A stretch of DNA of 64,000 bases from Boesenbergia rotunda (taxonomy: Eukaryota; Streptophyta; Magnoliopsida; Zingiberales; Zingiberaceae), in contig JAGFNQ010001171.1 in NCBI GenBank assembly GCA_024364735.1, positions 362,229-426,228 on the forward strand, read 5' to 3'. How positions within the stretch are numbered: the stretch's first letter is position 1; every line of letters begins with the position of its first letter. The notes under the pieces were generated by a model. It had not been told where the DNA came from. It ran no database searches and worked only from the letters and a program-made list of their open reading frames with translations. The position numbers and the translations under genes are program-made. Positions 23,922 to 36,660 of this stretch are shown here, piece after piece.

Positions 23922-24904
23922 AGAGGTATGGGGATTGTAACGACCCGGAAAATTCTCTTAATATTTTATTAAAATATTAAGCATGTTTAAATAATTTTCC
24001 AAGGGACCTAGAAATATTAAGGAGAACTTTGGGCTAGAAAATCCATGTTTTCTCATTTAAATTGAGAAAACTAAGTACTAATGGGCCTTATATGGCCTTT
24101 CTAGCACCATAAGTATTGTTGGATTAGGGAAAAATTAGTATAAACATAAATAGTTTAGGAAAAATTAGTATAAATATAATTAGGATTTAATTAGAAATAT
24201 TAGCATGATTAGAGATAAGTCTTAGCTTAATTTCTTACTTAAATCGAGAAATTAGGTACTAATGGGCTTTAAATGGGCTCCAAAAATAGGTATTAATTAG
24301 GTGAATTTTATATAAATATAAAAGAATTTTATTTAGGAATATTAGCATAATTATGGGGGATTTTAGGGGAATTTTCGAAATAAAAGGGAATTTTCGAAAA
24401 TAAGAAAAAGGAGTTTAAATAAAATAAAAATAAAGGTGCATGGCCAAGGATTGAACCTTGAACCTCTTGTACAACCATGAATGCTTTAACCAACTCACCT
24501 AGCAAGGAATTCTTATGAGGAAAGGAAGTGGATGATGGTTAAGTAGTAGAAGAAGATGAAAGGCCATGGAAAACTCTTCATTTGCCTCTTTAAAGGAGCT
24601 ATAAAGAGGGGGTTTGGGGGGTTACTTTTCTTCATCATCAAGTGCATTTGCTCCCCTCCTCCCTCCTCATTCTAGCCGAAACTCTAAGGAAGAGTTCTCC
24701 CTTGGAAAAGCTTCCACCAAGGCTCCATCACCCAAGATCTAAAGTTCTTACAAGGATCCAAGGACTAGGTGTGGTCAAGAGACATCAAGTCTTCTTCCTT
24801 CTCTCCATCCAAGGTCAAAAATTTAGAAACCCAAGGTAAGACTCCCTCACCTGTGTATAATAGTTACCAATGTTTTCCATGATTTTTGGCTTGATATATG
24901 GGTG

Positions 24905-26180
24905 AGTTTCGGATTTAATGTTGAAGGGAAACAAAAATCAAGGTTCCTATGTTCAAAGGTTTCGGACAGCATGTTTTAAAGGTCCATAATTATGCTAAAA
25001 ATCATGATAATATTATTTGATGTTCCCTTAGGATGTTTATAAGTTAAGTGTAATTTTTGGGGATTTTTGGAGTACCTAGGACACCCTAGGGTCTCGGCCA
25101 ACATGAAGAAGCAAAAACCCAGAACCTTTAGTTCAAGGGTTTCGGCCACTATGTTTTAAATGTCTAGAAATATGTTAAAAATCATGATAATATTATTTGA
25201 TGTTCCCTTATGATGTTTAGAAGTTAATTGTAATTTTTGGGGATTTTTGGAGTACCTAGGACACCCTAGGGTCTCGGCCAACATGAAGAAGCAAAAACCC
25301 AGAACCTTTAGTTCAAGGGTTTCGGCCACTATGTTTTAAATGTCTAGAAATATGTTAAAAATCATGATAATATTATTTTATGTTCCCTTATGATGTTTAG
25401 AAGTTAATTGTAATTTTTGGTGATTTTTTGGAGTACCCTAGGACACCCCTAGGGTCTCGGCCAACATGAAAAAAGCAAAACCCAGAACCTTAAGTTCAAG
25501 GGTTTCGGCCACCATGTTCTAAATGTCTAAAAATTGTTAAAAATCATGATAATATTATTTTATGTTCCCTTATTATGTTTAGAAGTTAATTGTAATTTTT
25601 GGGGATTTTTGGAGTACCCTAGGACACCCTAGGGTCTCGGACAACATGAAAGAAGCAAAACCCAGAACCTTAAGTTCAAGGGTTTCGGCCACATGTTTTA
25701 AATGTCTAAAAATATGTTAAAAATCATTATAATATTATTTGATGATGTTCAGAAGTTAATTGTAATTTTTGGGGATTTTTTTGGAGTAATCTAGGACACC
25801 CTAGGTTCTCGGCAACATGAAAGAAGCAAAACCAGAACCTTAAGTTCAAGGGTTTCGGCCACCATGTTTTAAATGTCTAGAAATATGTTAAAAATCATGA
25901 TAATGTTATTTGAATGTTCCCTTATGATGTTTAGAAGTTAATTTTAATTTTTGGGAAATTTTGGAGTACCCTAGGACCTCTAGGGTTTCAGCCCAACATG
26001 AAAGGGACAAAACCAAGGTCCTATGTTTATGGGTTTCGGCCACCATGATTTAAATGTCTATAAAATATGTTAAAAATCATGATAATGTTATTTCATGCTC
26101 CCTGATGATGTTTAGAAGTTAAGTATAAATTTTGAGAATTTTTGGAGCACCCTAGAGGCCCATATGGTTCGGCCAACCCC
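24905..26180 (+). repeat. about 180-bp tandem array in L1
   Basis: About seven units. The marker TGTTCCCTTA recurs at about 25021, 25201, 25381 and 25563, with diverged counterparts near 25915 and 26096. One unit (about 25741) is shortened. Each unit carries GGGTTTCGGCCA and GGAGTACC-TAGGACACC-type blocks. Monomer length is close to that of many plant satellites. Confidence 0.88.
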
Positions 26181-26369
26181 AAGGACCCAAGGGTTAGGTC
26201 TTTAACTCCAAGCATATGTTTATGTGTTGCCATGATATAAGGATGAAGGATGGTGATTGTGTGAAGTATCACATGTCCTTGGGACTCCATAAGTTTCGGC
26301 CAATAAGGGTTAATATGATAAGAGTTAAGATTTATTCCAAGTAAGGGTCCTAATGACCCTATGGTAAGA

Positions 26370-26760
26370 TGTGATTTATGTTTATGAATGATATGCTATG
26401 TTATGAATGATATGCCATGCTTACGAATGATATGCCATGTTTATGAATGATATGCCATGGTTATACATGATATGCTATGCTTATGAATGTTATGCTATGT
26501 TATGAATGATATGCCATGCTTACGAATGATATGCCATGTTTATGAATGATATGCCATGGTTATACATGATATGCTATGCTTATGAATGATATGCCATGTT
26601 ATGAATGATATGCCATGTTTACGAATGATATGCCATGTTTATGAATGATATGCCATGGTTATGCATGATAAGAATGATGTTACGACAAGTATGTTATGAT
26701 CATGTTCATGATAAGAATGATGCCATGATAAGTATGTTATGAATGGCTTATGAATGATGA
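26370..26760 (+). repeat. ATG-rich short tandem array in L1
   Basis: Units of about 20-22 bp built on GAATGATATGCCATG, with a longer-range repetition of about 115 bp; for example the GCTTACGAATGATATGCCA segment recurs near 26419 and 26518. Confidence 0.8.
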
Positions 26761-27411
26761 AGCATGAAAAGTATTTTTACTTTATGTATGGGCTTGTACC
26801 GGACCGAAGTATGGGTCCAAGGGATGGACACCTTAAGAACGCCCCGGTTATGGACTACCGCAGCTGTCCACGGTTCTGGCACTACCAGAGCTGTGCAACA
26901 GGGATGGGCTCCTTAAGAAGCGCCTCGGTTCGGGGACTACCGATTATGCTGTCCTTACCCTAGTAGGTCGGGGCTAGCTACATCGGATTTATTAGGGATG
27001 CGCGCTATGATGTATGTGTGTGGTACAAGCCGGGGACCCCAAATGATGTTATGATGATTATGTTTAAGAAATGAAAAGTATGTTTTTAAAAGATTAAGCA
27101 TCCTTATGATATATATGCATTGCCCATACATTCATTATGGAAAAAGTATGTTTATGAAAAAGTATGTTCATGAAAAGTATGATTTTAAACTATGCATCCA
27201 TATATGTATATGCATTCCACCCACGCATTCATACATGTTATGCATTATGTTATGATAATGATATGTTATGCTTATGCTCCATGTTAAAAGATATGTATGA
27301 GAATGAATGATCCATGATATGATTAGGGTAAGAAAATACTCTTATGATATCCTAGAATGTATGCCTATGTTTATGCCATATAGGTTGGTTTATATTTTAT
27401 GTTTATAATTA

Positions 27412-27605
27412 TGCCATGAAAGATGCCATGCTACTATGTTTATGATTTATGCCATGAAAGATGCCATGCTACTATGTTTATGATTTATGCCATGAAAGAT
27501 GCCATGTTAGTATGTTTATGATTTATGCCATGAAAGATGCCATGCTACTATGTTTATGATTTATGCCATGAAAGATGCCATGCTACTATGTTTATACTTT
27601 ATGCC
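27412..27605 (+). repeat. 38-bp tandem repeat in L1
   Basis: Five near-identical copies of a 38-bp unit beginning TGCCATGAAAGATGCCATGC. Confidence 0.85.
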
Positions 27606-28161
27606 ATGATAAGAATGTTCATTTAGATTTATGCCTATGTTTATGCTTTACGCTATGATAGAAATGTTTATGATGCTTATGTTCCATATGATTATGAATG
27701 AATGACGAATGATTTTAGTGAGTAGGAAAGAGTTTTACTAAGCCTGTGTGCTTATAGTCTTCCTTCCTTATACCGCAGATCATGCAAGGGGATAACGAGG
27801 AAGCAGCAGGAGGGCCTGAAGTATGTGTGTGTTGGTGACTTGGCCCATGAAATCAAATGCGTTAACCTTTTATGCTAAGAACTCTATTTTGACTACCTAT
27901 ATGCTCGAATAGTGACTTATGGAACTATATGATAAGATGTCCAGTATGATATGATATGAACCTTATGGTATGATGTTAAGCATGTTATGATATGATGATT
28001 AAGCATGATGTTCATATGTGAAGTTCCATGTCATTATATTAGGGATGGTAGTAGGGGCATGTATATGTAATGTTTAAGTTATTCCGCTGCAGTATGATGT
28101 TACATGCCTTAAGTATGTTAGCGTAATGCCGCTTTAGGAAAAAAAAAAAGCGGGCGTTACA

Positions 28162-28955
28162 GCTAGGCACCTAGCGAAGGGCTGTTGGGCAAAAGTCCAA
28201 CCGGAGGAGCTGGTTGGCAAAAGATAAACTCTCCTGAGAGGAGTAGGTGAGGACGTGTTCCCCGTCGAGGGAACTGTATGCGTCGGTTCGACCTAGGGTT
28301 CCATTTGGGAGACCCGAAGTCAGAACCAAGACATCTACGGTTATAAAAACTAACTAATATTCTTGCCTTGTTTTTGTTGGTACTAACCTTGAATGCAGGG
28401 ACCGAACGAGTGTATTTCTGCAGCTCAGAGCGCCCCAAAGGAGAGGGGCAGGCAACTGGGCTAGGCGCTCGGGAGGTCCCGGGCGCCCAAGGTCAAAACC
28501 AAACAGTAATTAAAGCATGAAGCGCTTTGAAACAACACTCGGCTAGGCGCCCAGGAGGTCCCGGGCGCCCAAGGTCAAAGCCAAAGATGAGTCGAAGCAA
28601 AATCGGCCATGAAGCCAGCGAACCCAGTCAACCTAGGCGCCCGGGAGGTCCCGGGCGCCCTAGTCAGCTCCAGAGCCGATTCGAAGGGGATAAGCGCTGA
28701 CCAAGCTTCGGATAGAAGTTCTCGGATCCGAAGGCACGTGTCAGGCGCCCCGGACGTCCCAGGCACCCCCAAGAGCACTATAAAAGGGGCTCGACCCCAA
28801 GGCTTCAGAACAAGAATTTTCCAATGCCTCTAAGCCTTTCGTTCAAGCGCTCTACTCCGGCAAACTCCGTTCCCGACATTCTAGCACCCACGACGACCCT
28901 CTGCTCAGAAGTATGATCCACACCGGGCGTCGGTAACGAAAGCTGTACTTGTTTA
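28162..28955 (+). mobile_element. G: Sirevirus-like LTR fragment with GGCGCC palindromes
   Basis: It parallels the interior of the solo LTR at 47332-48694: CACCTAGCGAAGGGC, GAGAGGAGTAGGTGAGGACG, GCGTCGGTTCGACC, ACCGGGCGTCGGTAACG. Palindromes centre near 28476, 28560, 28645 and 28755; the one at about 28634-28657 has perfect 11-bp arms (GGCGCCCGGGA). A TATA (ACTATAAAAGGGG) is at about 28779-28791. Both ends are missing: L1 abuts on the left and unrelated DNA begins near 28956. Confidence 0.75.
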
Positions 28956-29345
28956 AGATAAACAATGGCGGCTTCGATTGTGATCGAGAGGAGGCGAGGA
29001 AGGGAGTCGAGTGGCTGGCGTTAGGTGCACTGCGGTTTAGGGCAAATCGCGAGTGAGGGAGGCTATAAGTGAGGCATGTTTGCAAAAAACCCCTCCAACC
29101 TTTGGAAATCCCACAACTGCCCTTACCTAATAAGAACACTTGTTTCTTAGCCCCCTCATTTTTGACTAATCCCATATCAACCCTTATCAATTGATGCATA
29201 TTCACAAATCAACCCTTAAAACTTAAGTTTCAAAGCGATTTAACCCTCTAATTTCAATTTGGGTCTCGAAAATCCTAAATCTTCTTCCGAAAAATTTTCT
29301 GGATCACGTCAAAAGTGTCGGATTTAACAGTATACAATTGTCACA
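28956..29345. other. unassigned segment, no gene called
   Basis: It begins with a short ATGGCGGCTTCG frame that stops after 20 codons. It continues into CT-rich and AT-rich DNA without recognisable coding or repeat structure. It may be host intergenic DNA. Confidence 0.4.
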
Positions 29346-31208
29346 ACCCTACCCACTTGACTATTATGCCTGATATATGATGGTAGTTGGACTAGCATCA
29401 GGGGTGACATATGTCATTGCTATTGGGTAAGGCTTGGCGGGTTTCCTAAGCGAATACTCGGTCGATCCGAGAGACCTCTCCATGTCTACTAATTAAAAAT
29501 TAATTTGAATGGAGACTCGTCTCCCTACGACCATCTCGTGCCGTATCGAATGATCCAAATTACAACTCGGCCAATTACCAAAATCGGCCTTGTAATTTGC
29601 TTGACCATTCGACCGAAGAAAAGGTGACGAGTGGATCGCCGAATTTTGTGTTTATGTTCAGGGTCCAGTTAAATAATTATTGACAATGATTCACAATCAA
29701 AATAATTAAATAACAAACATAAAATGACAAGGTTAGCAAACATGGCACACGATAGACATAAGGATAATCAATGGAGCTTGGAAAGAGTTATACCTTTCAG
29801 ATCACCTCGCGGTCTTCTACCTTATGTCCCTCCCTTCGCGGATGTCATGTGGGCGACGATCTACCATGAACCGAGATCACCGAGGTGACCAACCAATCCT
29901 TCTTTCTTCCCTCTAGCCGAAAACCCTAACTCTAAACCTTGGAGTTGTGCAGGCCTCTAGCTCCCTCCACTCTTGCGCCGCCGGCCAAGAACAGCCACCA
30001 AGGCCTCTCTTACCAACAGCTGACCTCAGGAAGGAAGTGAAGAAGAGGATGAAAGGAAGAAGAGCTTCCTTGCGCCACCTCCTACCGGCCACCGGAGCTC
30101 CCTCCCTCACCGACAGTCACAACAAAAGGGAGAAGACCCTCCTCCCTTTGTCTAGTGATGGATGCACACGGTTTGGCTGAGGGAAGAAGAAGAGAAGAGA
30201 GGAGGAAAACCTCCTCTCCTTGCCGTGTCCTAGGAGAGAGAAGAAGAGAGAAGAGAAAGCTTGGGGTTGGATTGATTAGCCTTGGTTTCTTGATCTCATA
30301 GGATATTTATAGGGCTAAGGTAGGAACCAAAAGGAGGAGTTGGATCTTGGCCCACTAATGGATCTAAACCTGATCCATTAATTAAGATCCATTCCACTAA
30401 AGGATCTTACTTGAACTTCCTCACCAACCCCCATATTTTCATATGGGCTCCACATACTACGAGTCGTCCATCCCCCCGTGTTTAAGATCTCGAATGCCCA
30501 TTAATTAATTTAAATTACTAACAATTCAAATTAATTAACCTCTGGATCCTTGACTAGTACCACTCGACCTTATCATCATATCGGATCAAATCCACCTACA
30601 GGGTTTAGCATGATGAATCTTTCGAGCTCATCAAGGGGGCATCATCAACCCGACTCACCAGGACAAGAATTCCATCAATAATCAACAGCATATCATATTA
30701 TTAATATTATCTCCCAACTTACCGGGCCTATCGATCTAACAGAATAGATTTCGCCCATTAGTAAATCAAAAAAATGATAGTTAATAATATATACCTGTTA
30801 TTATATCAGGATTAAGGGATCGTACACCATAATATAATCTTGAGGTCCTATCCAATCATCGAGTCAGTACAAATTGGATAACCTCGGATTTTGGACCTGC
30901 TCAATGTATTCAAAGTACACTAGTGTAATTCTATGGTCAAGACCAACCACACTTAATTACACTACAACCATCCCGATGGGTTATCCAATTCCATCTCGGT
31001 TGTGGGCCTCTATTTATACTAAGCAAGGAACTGATAACATAATCTTCTGTGTGACACCACACACCATGTTATCTACAATGCAAAGTAATTGGACTTCATG
31101 CATGTACTAATGTAAGCAGCCACCTAGTGTAGTTGTGATTTTCTTTTCAAAATGAAGATGTTCATATAAAGAAATTCATGTCTTTTAGTATACACATCTT
31201 ACAATTGC
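29346..31208 (-). mobile_element. probable copia-type LTR, borders unresolved
   Basis: Its layout resembles LTR W: a minus-strand TATA (CCCTATAAATATCC, about 30301-30314), a leader-like CT/GA-rich stretch on one side and AT-rich DNA with conserved-looking blocks on the other. No coding region, primer site or polypurine tract is attached. TACAATTG occurs at both edges (about 29334 and 31200), but an 8-bp duplication does not fit copia. Borders are approximate. Confidence 0.4.
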
Positions 31209-31899
31209 ATCATGTACATAAGATACATGGATCGGATTTACTTTTGCTTGTTGTATTTGATTTCTAACATATGGATGACATGCACATTCAGGTGGTATTA
31301 TGTATTTGGTCTTGTGACCCATCATATTTGTGTGGACGAGCTTACTCGTGTAGTATAAGTTTGCAGTGGAGGTTATATTGGCTCTTTGATTTAGTACCCT
31401 AGAAGATAGACTGACTCTGGTATGTATCATACATTTAGTATTCCAGTTTTGTATTTTTTTTTTGCTTTTTCATTGAGACTATATCCATCGTTTCTATACT
31501 GCTTGTACAACTTATTTCTATACCATGCATATCTATCTCTATACCTGTAGAGTTTGCCTGAACACACCCCCCATTGCTATATTTTTATTTTCTAGGTCAT
31601 TAGATTTGGGGTTATCCAAGAGAGCCCCCACAGCTAGTCCCACTATGACGATTTAAAGTCGACTTTTGGATTGTATCTAGTTTTGACGGTACTCTGTGTT
31701 TTTGTTTCCGTATATGGATTGTGTTTCCTATTCTTGTATAGATGATGTGTAGAGTTTTGTCAGATTTTTGTGAGTTGATGTGCGATTGTGCTGTGGTATG
31801 TTTTCTTTTACACCTTTTATTTCAGCCGTGTTGACTAAGGTTTGGATTGGCCATATAGGCCTTGTAGTAAGTCTCATATTGTTCACCATCTAGGGGAGG
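31209..31899. other. unassigned segment, no gene seen
   Basis: T-rich DNA without long frames. It lies just upstream of the region that matches element A, so it may be the start of C's interior, but I found no LTR or primer site for C here. Confidence 0.4.
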
Positions 31900-31944
31900 T
31901 GTTGTCCGATTTTTATCGGACAAGTAGCCCCCTAGGGCATGATA
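31900..31944. repeat. strong nested stem-loop at the left end of C
   Basis: TTGTCCGAT (31912-31920) pairs with ATCGGACAA (31925-31933) around TTTT. Outer arms CTAGGGG and CCCCTAG flank it. Confidence 0.7.
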
Positions 31945-32169
31945 AACATAATGATCAAAAATGTGACAAAGTGGGTTGACTCATTTGTGGGTTCACATGA
32001 ATTGTATCAAATCGAAAATTTGATGCATTATTAGAAATTAAATTAAAATATTTTAACTTGATTGATAGATGCATAATTTCCATGATCGTGCATATTATAT
32101 ATACATATATATAATTGTCATCTCATTCATGCTGTTTTTTTTTGCTTAATTTAGAATGGTTAGATAGGA

Positions 32170-34814
32170 AAAAGTGTAACGCCCGCCCTTATATCTACTC
32201 TCGGGGCGGGGTTACGTACTACTCATTCATATAATTTTTTTTTTAAAAGAAAAACAAAAGTGCTAAGCATATTAATCAGTGCATGCAAATTATCTATCAT
32301 GCTTTAATCATCCTTTAAAAGCATAGTCATATGTTTCCATGCATAATATTAGTTCATGAAATTGAATCTAAGGAAATCTAGAACCCTATGTGAAATATCT
32401 TACATAAAAGTTGTCCTATAACATGCTAGGTTCACAAGTAGTTCAACTCATAACTTAATCAAATATAAGAGTAATCACTGATATTCTTTATCAAGAAACA
32501 TTAACATAAGCATATTTAAGTAGATATATAATCATTCTTTCCCGAGCCACCACCCCACACACCTTCAGCCCTCCTGCCTCTTCCTTTAGCTCAAGTGTTC
32601 CTTACCTTTATCTGCAGCATAAGACAACACATAACTAGTAAGCACAAAAGCTTAGTAAGGATCCGGTCCTACTCGCAAAATCCATACGAAAGCATACAAC
32701 ATGTACACATAACAAGACATAGGCATGAGTTCATCATAGCATACTAAACATCGAAGTTTCTAAGCATGCAGTATATAGTATTTTAAGCATACCCATCACA
32801 TGTAATAAATGTTTTCAAAACAGTTCCATAAAGGTATTACTTAAAAATACATCCATATCATATAGGGTCCAGTTGTGTACCACATGATGCGCGTTCCCTA
32901 ATGAGTTGGGGTAGCGAGCCACCAATCCCATTAGAGCAGGACCCATACGTCCTATCGGAGCCATGACCTTAAGTTAACATGCACCCCGGATTTGTTTAAC
33001 GACCCCTCTTACGAGTCGGGTACACAACTTACAAAGTAAAATACTTATCATGTCTTTACATATATATGCTAAGGATGTACTCCAATTTCACTGCTCAAGG
33101 GACACCCACTTTTCCAGGGTGTTTCTGTTCCCATAGGGACACACCTCACAACATAAGGGTGTTCTGGATCCCATACTTAGTGGAGTATCCTTTCAAGCAT
33201 TTCATCATACATATCACATGAAATCTCAAAAGGGTGCCCCATGGGCCATAAGACATGCTCATACATACATCATAATTCGACCACTTAAACATACTTTAGA
33301 TATGATAAGATTTGGTCACATAGATCATACTCATATCATAGGAAGTAGTAGCATGCTAACAGTTAAGGTGATCAGACATTTCATTTAAACACCACATGCA
33401 TATACATGTCATAGGAAGTGGTAGCATGCTAACAATTAAGGTTTCAAATCAACCATTTCATTTAACACCACATGCTTATACATATAATCATCCCCAAACA
33501 GAAGCATATCTCATAGGGTAATTTAACCTTCACAAACCCTAATCCTAGTGGGTTGGCCGAAACATCAAGGGTAGGGAAAAATTAGGGTTTTTGCATTGAA
33601 CATTCACACAGACATTTATACAAACACCTTGTATACAATATCATATAATATACTAAGCATGAATATATTCTAGGCTAATTCAACCCTCACTAACCCCAAT
33701 TCCATGCTTTGGCCGAAACCCATCCAAACCCTAAACCTTAGTTTTTGTCATCACAAAATGAAGGGTCACAACATATGTGTATACCCTAAGTTCCAAGGGT
33801 TCTTCTCATGTATCAAAGAGTAGCCAAAGGCTTCCGTTGGAAGGTGGCCGAACCCTATACAAGGACCAAACCCTAAGTTTTGTTCACCACATTTTGAAGG
33901 ATACAACATACACATATACCCTATGTTCCAAGGGGTCTACACATGTAACAAGAAGTAACCCAAAGCCTTCCCCAAGGGGGGTGGCCGAAACTCACTCAAG
34001 GGAAGATTCCCATTTTCGAAACCAATAAAGAGAAAGAAGATCATACAATAACCATTACACTGCAGGCAAGGGGATACTTACATCCTTTCGCTTGAATTTC
34101 TCCTTCTCTTACCCCTTAGGGTACCCTTGAAGAAGAAGAAGATGAGTGTTTCCTTTGTTAGCCTTCTCTAGCACTCTTGGCCCTAGTAGAGGGCAAGGTC
34201 CTTGTAGAATTCTTCTTCCTTCCAATTCCCTAGGGTTAGAACCCTAGGGTTGTGTTTCTTTTTCGAAAATGAAAAGGGAGAAGGAAGGGCTCTAGGTTTC
34301 AAAATTTGAGTGGGGAAGAAGAAGAAGAAGTGTAACTTCTTTTCCCTCTCTTATTTATACTCTTATCATGAAAAGACATGTCTCTTCGCTTCCCTAGATT
34401 TAACAAGAATGTTTCTTATTCTCTCTACAAGAAACATGGCTTGGTTCATTGGTTATGACATGGTTAGTGCACTAGGAGGTTCAAGGTTCAATCCTTGCTT
34501 CCTCCTTTCTACCTTTTCTTTTTATCACAATTTGCACTAATCCATATCAAAGCCCACTAAGCCAAGCCCATCATGAAATTTCATAATATTAATAATATTT
34601 CATGATTTCATAATATTTCATAATATTAATAATATTTCATGATTCATAATATTTCATAATATTAATAATATTTCATGAATTTCATAATATTTCATATCCA
34701 CGAATTCATAGTATTTCATAATATTCCATAATAATATTTCATGAATTTCATAATATTTCTTATTCATGAATTCATAATATTTCATATGGGAAAATTTTGG
34801 GGTGTTACAAAAAG
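32170..34814 (-). mobile_element. Z-family solo LTR with AAAAG target duplication, inside C
   Basis: LTR 32175-34809 (2635 bp), flanked by AAAAG at 32170-32174 and 34810-34814. It is collinear with Z's LTR at 11896-14504, with about ten differences by eye in the first 600 bp, so the family moved recently. It ends GGTGTTACA rather than GGCGTTACA. The TTTCATAATA-rich tail differs in repeat number from Z's copy. Its orientation matches Z. Confidence 0.92.
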
Positions 34815-36323
34815 AATGTTTGATTTTTGTCAATCCTAGTACCTAGGTGGGCCGTGATGATAGTACGTTAGGGAAGCTTATTCTTGGAAGTCAAGGAGGG
34901 TAAGGAGTACCCAACTTGGTCGACTTAGCTAAGTGGAACTAGCCAAAGCTATCTTGCCACATGCTAGATTAGTTAGACCTGGGTTTATCAAAGAGTAAAT
35001 TAAAAGTATAATTTTTTTAAAAAGCTTTGGCTATAAAGTGGTCATTGTTTCAATACCCAAGAAGGCCCCTATGCCTCGCCACAAGTTGGATGCTAATTAT
35101 TGAATTGTACTTTTAATTGACTAATTGTTAAACCTAAATCTAACTCAAGGTCAAACAATTTACAAAAATAAATTGGGAAAAATTAACCAAGCATCTCACA
35201 ACACCTATAAGGTTACCATTCTTCATTTACTACAACGCTTAGAATAGGTGAGATGATAAGGAATTAATTGATAAATATTTTGAAAATATTTTTAAAAAAT
35301 CCATAGAATATTTTCTAAAAATCTATTTTTAAAATAGTGATTCAACATAATAATGTTTTAATGGATTTCATGTTTGATTATGTGTAATTATAAATAGTTT
35401 TCAAAAACTTATATTATTTTATTGACCTACACTAAGACATAGATCCTTTAGGTCAACACTAAAGTCCCTTAAACACTTAGGTAGAATCTCTTGTAGTTAA
35501 CAAAGGTAACTAGGAGGTGTTAAGTTAAGGAGGAGTTGCAATTTTTTAAACTAGGAGGTGTCAAGTTAAGAAGATCAAGCAATTTTTTTTTTCAAAAATT
35601 AGTTTTACAAAACCCTTTGAAAAAATATTATAGTCAAAATTTTAGTTTTTAAAGCGTTCAAAAAATTATTTCCATAAAAATTTTCTTTATTCTTTTGATT
35701 TGGCACAAACACAAAAGACACATAGGAAGATCTCCTTGTAGTTAACAAGAACTCCTGGGATTGTGTCAAACTTAGTGGTGTACAAATTAAAAGAGCTATT
35801 ATAATTTTAAAAATTCTTTTAAAAAATTTAATTATTTATTTAAACATTTTGAAATCTCCTTGTTCTTTGAAAATATTTTGAAAATTACTTTATTCTTTTT
35901 GTTTGGAAAATCTCTAAAACACATAGGAAAGTTTTCCTTATGGTTAACAAGGTTTTCTAGGATTGTATCAAATTTAGGGGGTCTAAACTAAATGATCTAT
36001 TATCATTTTCAAATTGGTCTTACAAAGTCATAAATAAATTGAAAGGATATTTCAAAAAGAAGATTTCTATAATATGTTGTGCTTAGCCATTTTTTAACAA
36101 ATATACTTAGCTTATTTTCTTAAAGTACATACAAATGTTTTTGAAAATAATGTTGTTTTACAAAATTTTACGCATTTTCAAAAATCACATTGTTGGTGCA
36201 AAACTGTTTTTATGTGTGTCAATGAAGGAGAGGGAACCATATGTTATACATATTGAGAGCATCCCATATTTTTACACAAAACCCTTTAGACAAGAACATA
36301 ATTTAAGATTATTGTCAAACATC

Positions 36324-36337
36324 AAAAAGGGAGAGAT
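36324..36337 (+). other. C: polypurine tract
   Basis: AAAAAGGGAGAGAT directly before the LTR start TGTTGGTGCAGG. Confidence 0.8.
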
Positions 36338-36660
36338 TGTTGGTGCAGGGAGCATCGGTCAAGAATAAGCAACATCTAGGTTTTTGATGTTTGACAATAT
36401 ACCAATATCTGGACAGTTTGACCAAGGATAATCCAAACAAGACTTGATGTTTGGAGGAGAGAGTCTAGTCAGTATCAGATGACTAGCAAAGAAGTCCTAG
36501 ACAAAGGACTAGGCACTAAGTCCTGATTTATAGAATTGGGTACTAAGACCTGACCGAGGGTTGGGCAAAAAGGCTTGGGCACCAAAGTCCTAGTGTGGAC
36601 GATTAGGCACTAAGACCTGGCCAAGGGCTAGGCACCGAAGTCCTAGTTTGGAGGACTAGA
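36338..36660 (+). mobile_element. C: 3' LTR, left part
   Basis: It starts TGTTGGTGCAGGGAGC and carries CCTAGTTTGGAGGACTAG-type stem repeats. Element A interrupts it after CTAGA (36656-36660). The LTR resumes at 59127 with the same motif family. Confidence 0.85.

Larger units (their letters stand above)
23936..28161 (+). mobile_element. L1: 4.2-kb gypsy-type LTR with internal tandem arrays
   Basis: It starts TGTAACGACCCGG and ends GCGGGCGTTACA, with the same ends and interior order as L2 (37529-41970). A plus-strand TATA (GCTATAAAGAGGG, about 24598-24610) and a splice-donor-like CAAGGTAAG (24833-24841) suggest plus orientation. Near the start is a 25-bp perfect palindrome with 12-bp arms CTTAATATTTTA (23957-23981). 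It holds a 180-bp tandem array, two ATG-rich short arrays, and a GC-richer block (26800-26990) with two copies of an ACCTTAAGAACGCC-type unit. The flanks GGGAT and GCTAG do not match, so no target duplication is visible. The left flank is only 14 bp from the N gap. Confidence 0.8.
31900..36337 (+). mobile_element. C: internal region of a non-autonomous Sirevirus-like element (interrupted by a solo LTR)
   Basis: Plus-strand interior of an element whose 3' LTR starts at 36338. 31964-32037 matches the reverse complement of 55677-55760 in A. 34826-34990 carries the module also found in A and B (GATGATAGTACGTTAGGGA at 34857-34875). 35450-35990 has three diverged units of the form ACACATAGG...CTTGTAGTTAACAAG...TAGGGGG. 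No gag or pol frame is present. A solo LTR sits at 32175-34809 (AAAAG duplication). The interior ends in a polypurine tract. The 5' LTR was not found. Confidence 0.72.

Noticed and set aside
23602..23940. Open frame running across the N gap
   Set aside because: It is mostly undetermined residues; the flanking ends belong to W and to the start of L1.
28609..28833. Plus-strand frame of 74 codons in fragment G
   Set aside because: It is made of palindrome repeats in an LTR and has no family motif.
29334..31208. TACAATTG at both edges as the 8-bp target duplication of a hAT element
   Set aside because: No terminal inverted repeats or transposase; the interior looks like a minus-strand copia-type LTR, and a short AT-rich match can be chance.
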